DNA of 43,203 nucleotides. It comes from a virus. Positions 41,156 through 43,203 of the stretch are shown here, piece after piece. The position numbers and the translations under genes were made by a program. Within the stretch, counting starts at the first letter, position 1. Each line of letters starts with the position of its first letter. The DNA lies in IMG/VR virus record IMGVR_UViG_3300042304_000395, positions 1 through 43,203 of that record, one strand, 5' to 3'. Under the pieces are notes generated by a model that was given only the letters and a program-made list of their open reading frames with translations, searched no databases and was not told the DNA's origin.

Positions 41156-43203
41156 GTTACAATTATCAAAGATTGTGAGTTGGCATTGGTTGTAAATGCA
41201 CTGGATACAGTTAAAGATGTATTACTTGTAATAGCATTAACTGTTCTGATTTGATTATTTACAGAGATGTTTGAACCAACTGTTAGAATGCCACGACTGT
41301 TGGCCGTAACAAATTTGGTCAAAGTACCTGTTACGTGAATTGAACTATTGACATTGACTCTGCCGGAAACAGAAACTTGTTTATCCGAAGACAAACTAAT
41401 ATTTGTGTCAATAGTTCTGTTAATTGGATATTCAGCATACTGTTTGAAACCAGCTGGGTGTAACAATCCTTTTAAAATCTCTCTATACTTAGAGAATTCA
41501 ACTTGTACGGATGTCACATAAACAAAGTCCGTGTAATAGTTTAGGCCTTCAAGTTTTCTATCCAATGAGGACAGAATACCTTCTGAACTATTCCATTTAC
41601 CTGGGAATGAAACATAAGACCTTTCAATTACGGCCTCAGCAGTCGCAGTTCCATCTCCAGACTGTGATAAATCAACCGCAGGCAAAAACTCATAACCTGA
41701 ACCGGTGTCAGTAACACGAATTGATTGAATCTGGCCAACAACTGTAGATGTGTTACCACTAATGAGCTCTGAGTCACCCATAATAGAAACAATCTCCACG
41801 TTAGCATTTACAGCTGATGTGTTTGCAGAAGAAATGGTAATAGATGGGAAATTGTCTTGTACGTAACCTTGGCCACCAATTAAATCTCGGTCATATACAC
41901 CAACTTTTGCAAATGTGGATGTTTTAGTGAATGCTACGTTGACATTGAATGATGTTGATGATGTGATACTGTTAATGTAACGAGCTTCCAAATTAATCAT
42001 AATCTGGTCACCAACGAACAAATCAGATGTGAAGTTTGTTCCAGTACCAGTAACTATAATATCACCAGATGATGCGTTTGCGGTACCTGGAATTCTGGAA
42101 GGACCAAATTCAATCCTAGTAATTGCACCAGTTGAACTGACGTTAGTTACCGCAGCTGCAGCACCTGCACCTGTTGTTGATGGTGGGTTTGCACCAAAGA
42201 CAACTTCATCGCCTTTTTTATAACCTTGGCCGCCAGCATTAATTCTGATTCTACCTAAAGAACCAAAGTCTTTTAATCTAACGTTTGTGTTAGCAATAGC
42301 CAAAGGACTATTAGCATTATACGTTATAGTATTACTTGATGAATTTGATGAAAGAATGGATACATTGGTGATTGGACCTAATGAGGTCAATGTTGTTCTG
42401 GACAACGCATCAACAATTCTTGTACTTGCATTTTCACCAGTTGGAATTACATTAGCTGGAAATCCATAATCTGTATTTGAAAGTTGTATACTAGAATATG
42501 TCGAGATAACATCAGTAAACAAGGTGAATGTGTTTGGACTAAGTGTACCGCTTGTGTCAACCGTATTAATCGCACCAGTAACAACTGTGCCACCTGGACC
42601 AAATCCTTTAAAATCATCACCTGATTGGAATCCTGCACCACCAAAACGGACATTCATTACGTCCACAAAACCTGTTGAAATAGAATCAACTACAGCTTCT
42701 GCTCTGGTTGTAAAACCACCACCATTAATTGGAACTTGGTCGCCAATATTGTAACTTGCGCCGCCATTGATAACATTGATTAGGTTAACAGTAGAGATGG
42801 TGTTAGAACCAATGGTGATTAATGTTGTTCCATCATCACCAATAATCTCACAGGTAATTTCTTCAGCATTTAGGAATGTGCCATCTAAATTCTTGGTATT
42901 GATGTATAATTCAATTGCTGTTTGTTGTGTAATCAACCTTGGTGCGGCACGTTCAACAATTGCACTGGCACCAGATGTTGTACCAATAATTCTTCTGGAA
43001 TTAAATGCGTCAAAGTCAAAGCTTGGATAATATACTTTGATAACCATGCCAACTGGCGGTGCGGTATAAAAGATTAACTTTTTAGTTTCTTTACGTACAG
43101 TATATCCACTATTCAACAAAACACCATTTTCATACACACGAAGGTCTGTTATAAGTGCTTGCTGAGCCAAATAGAATGTGGTGGTTTCACCATCACCAAC
43201 ATA
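41152..43203 (-). CDS. gp7: Baseplate wedge protein, gp7-like, N-terminus cut by window edge
   Basis: Open to the window edge: the frame continues upstream of the TTG at 43168-43170 (YVGDGETTTFYLAQQALITD), so no start is present; 683 residues are visible. The N-terminal part seen is a phage-fibre type domain (RVYENGVLLNSGYTV; IFYTAPPVGMVIKVYYP), followed by several GG-x-x-Y-x-x-GD repeats (NGGASYNIGDQVPINGGGF; FGGAGFQSGDDF; NAGGQGYKKGDEVVFG). The end, WNSSEGILSSLDRKLEGLNY then YTDFVYVTSVQVEFSKYREI and LLHPAGFKQYAEYP, is the typical C-terminal region of marine T4-like gp7. Placed directly before gp8, as in T4. It could instead be another wedge protein. Confidence 0.72.
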   Translation of the reverse strand, partial: YVGDGETTTFYLAQQALITDLRVYENGVLLNSGYTVRKETKKLIFYTAPPVGMVIKVYYPSFDFDAFNSRRIIGTTSGASAIVERAAPRLITQQTAIELYINTKNLDGTFLNAEEITCEIIGDDGTTLITIGSNTISTVNLINVINGGASYNIGDQVPINGGGFTTRAEAVVDSISTGFVDVMNVRFGGAGFQSGDDFKGFGPGGTVVTGAINTVDTSGTLSPNTFTLFTDVISTYSSIQLSNTDYGFPANVIPTGENASTRIVDALSRTTLTSLGPITNVSILSSNSSSNTITYNANSPLAIANTNVRLKDFGSLGRIRINAGGQGYKKGDEVVFGANPPSTTGAGAAAAVTNVSSTGAITRIEFGPSRIPGTANASSGDIIVTGTGTNFTSDLFVGDQIMINLEARYINSITSSTSFNVNVAFTKTSTFAKVGVYDRDLIGGQGYVQDNFPSITISSANTSAVNANVEIVSIMGDSELISGNTSTVVGQIQSIRVTDTGSGYEFLPAVDLSQSGDGTATAEAVIERSYVSFPGKWNSSEGILSSLDRKLEGLNYYTDFVYVTSVQVEFSKYREILKGLLHPAGFKQYAEYPINRTIDTNISLSSDKQVSVSGRVNVNSSIHVTGTLTKFVTANSRGILTVGSNISVNNQIRTVNAITSNTSLTVSSAFTTNANSQSLIIVT

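Noticed and set aside
43168-43170. Apparent start of the gp7-like protein
   Set aside because: The codon is TTG in the middle of an open frame that continues to the window edge in a typical phage domain; the gene is partial, not complete.
1-43203. Prophage or bacterial chromosomal origin
   Set aside because: No integrase, repressor, attachment site or bacterial gene; uninterrupted T4-like virion gene order.

Overview
The window is the packaging, neck, tail-fibre and baseplate part of a T4-like marine myovirus (contractile-tailed phage). Every gene I can support lies on the minus strand, so transcription runs from position 43203 down to 1. The core genes keep the T4 order: baseplate wedge gp7-like, gp8, [fibre region], gp13, gp14, gp15, gp16, gp17. 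The proteins resemble cyanophage and pelagiphage versions more than T4 itself: a short gp17 N-terminus, a giant DUF4815-type structural protein, and many secreted-looking beta-rich fibres with Asn/Thr/Ser/Gly/Ala-rich repeats. DNA is AT-rich. I see no integrase, tRNA, CRISPR array or host gene, and the host cannot be fixed from this window.

Layout in transcription order. (1) 43203-33138: baseplate. A gp7-like wedge protein cut by the window edge, gp8, a 2071-residue DUF4815-type protein standing where T4 has genes 9-12, and a short coiled-coil protein. (2) 33138-7229: about 26 kb of fibres, adhesins and helpers, roughly 26 genes. It holds two ~660-residue paralogues each made of six ~105-residue repeats, three tandem paralogues each made of six ~48-residue repeats (likely beta-propellers), a glycine-rich adhesin, three long stalk proteins sharing repeats and one common module, a G8-like/beta-helix protein, a tail-fibre assembly chaperone, and a three-gene glycosyltransferase cassette. 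(3) 7225-5387: neck proteins gp13 and gp14. (4) 5375-3245: three tandem LamG-like lectin genes inserted between gp14 and gp15. (5) 3231-1: gp15, gp16 (small terminase), a Dps-like ferritin, a GIY-YIG/NUMOD3 homing endonuclease, and the N-terminal ATPase half of gp17 (large terminase).

Regulation. Genes are packed tightly; eleven junctions use the TAATG stop/start overlap. T4-type late-promoter motifs (TATAAATA, CTAAATA and close variants) sit in many of the few intergenic gaps. Two places look different. Upstream of 22297 there is a sigma70-type promoter (TTGACT, 17 bp, TATAAT) preceded by nested inverted repeats, which would let the glycosyltransferase cassette (22297-20396) be expressed early and separately. 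At 18663-18702 a hairpin buries the ribosome-binding site of a TTG-started gene while a late-promoter motif sits in its loop, the same layout known for T4 genes e, soc and 49.

The most unusual content is the six-fold repeat fibre proteins, the isolated glycosyltransferase cassette, the Dps-like protein with a complete ferroxidase site in the terminase cluster, and the LamG triplet splitting the neck genes. Functions of fibre proteins are inferred from composition, repeats and position, not from database searches.
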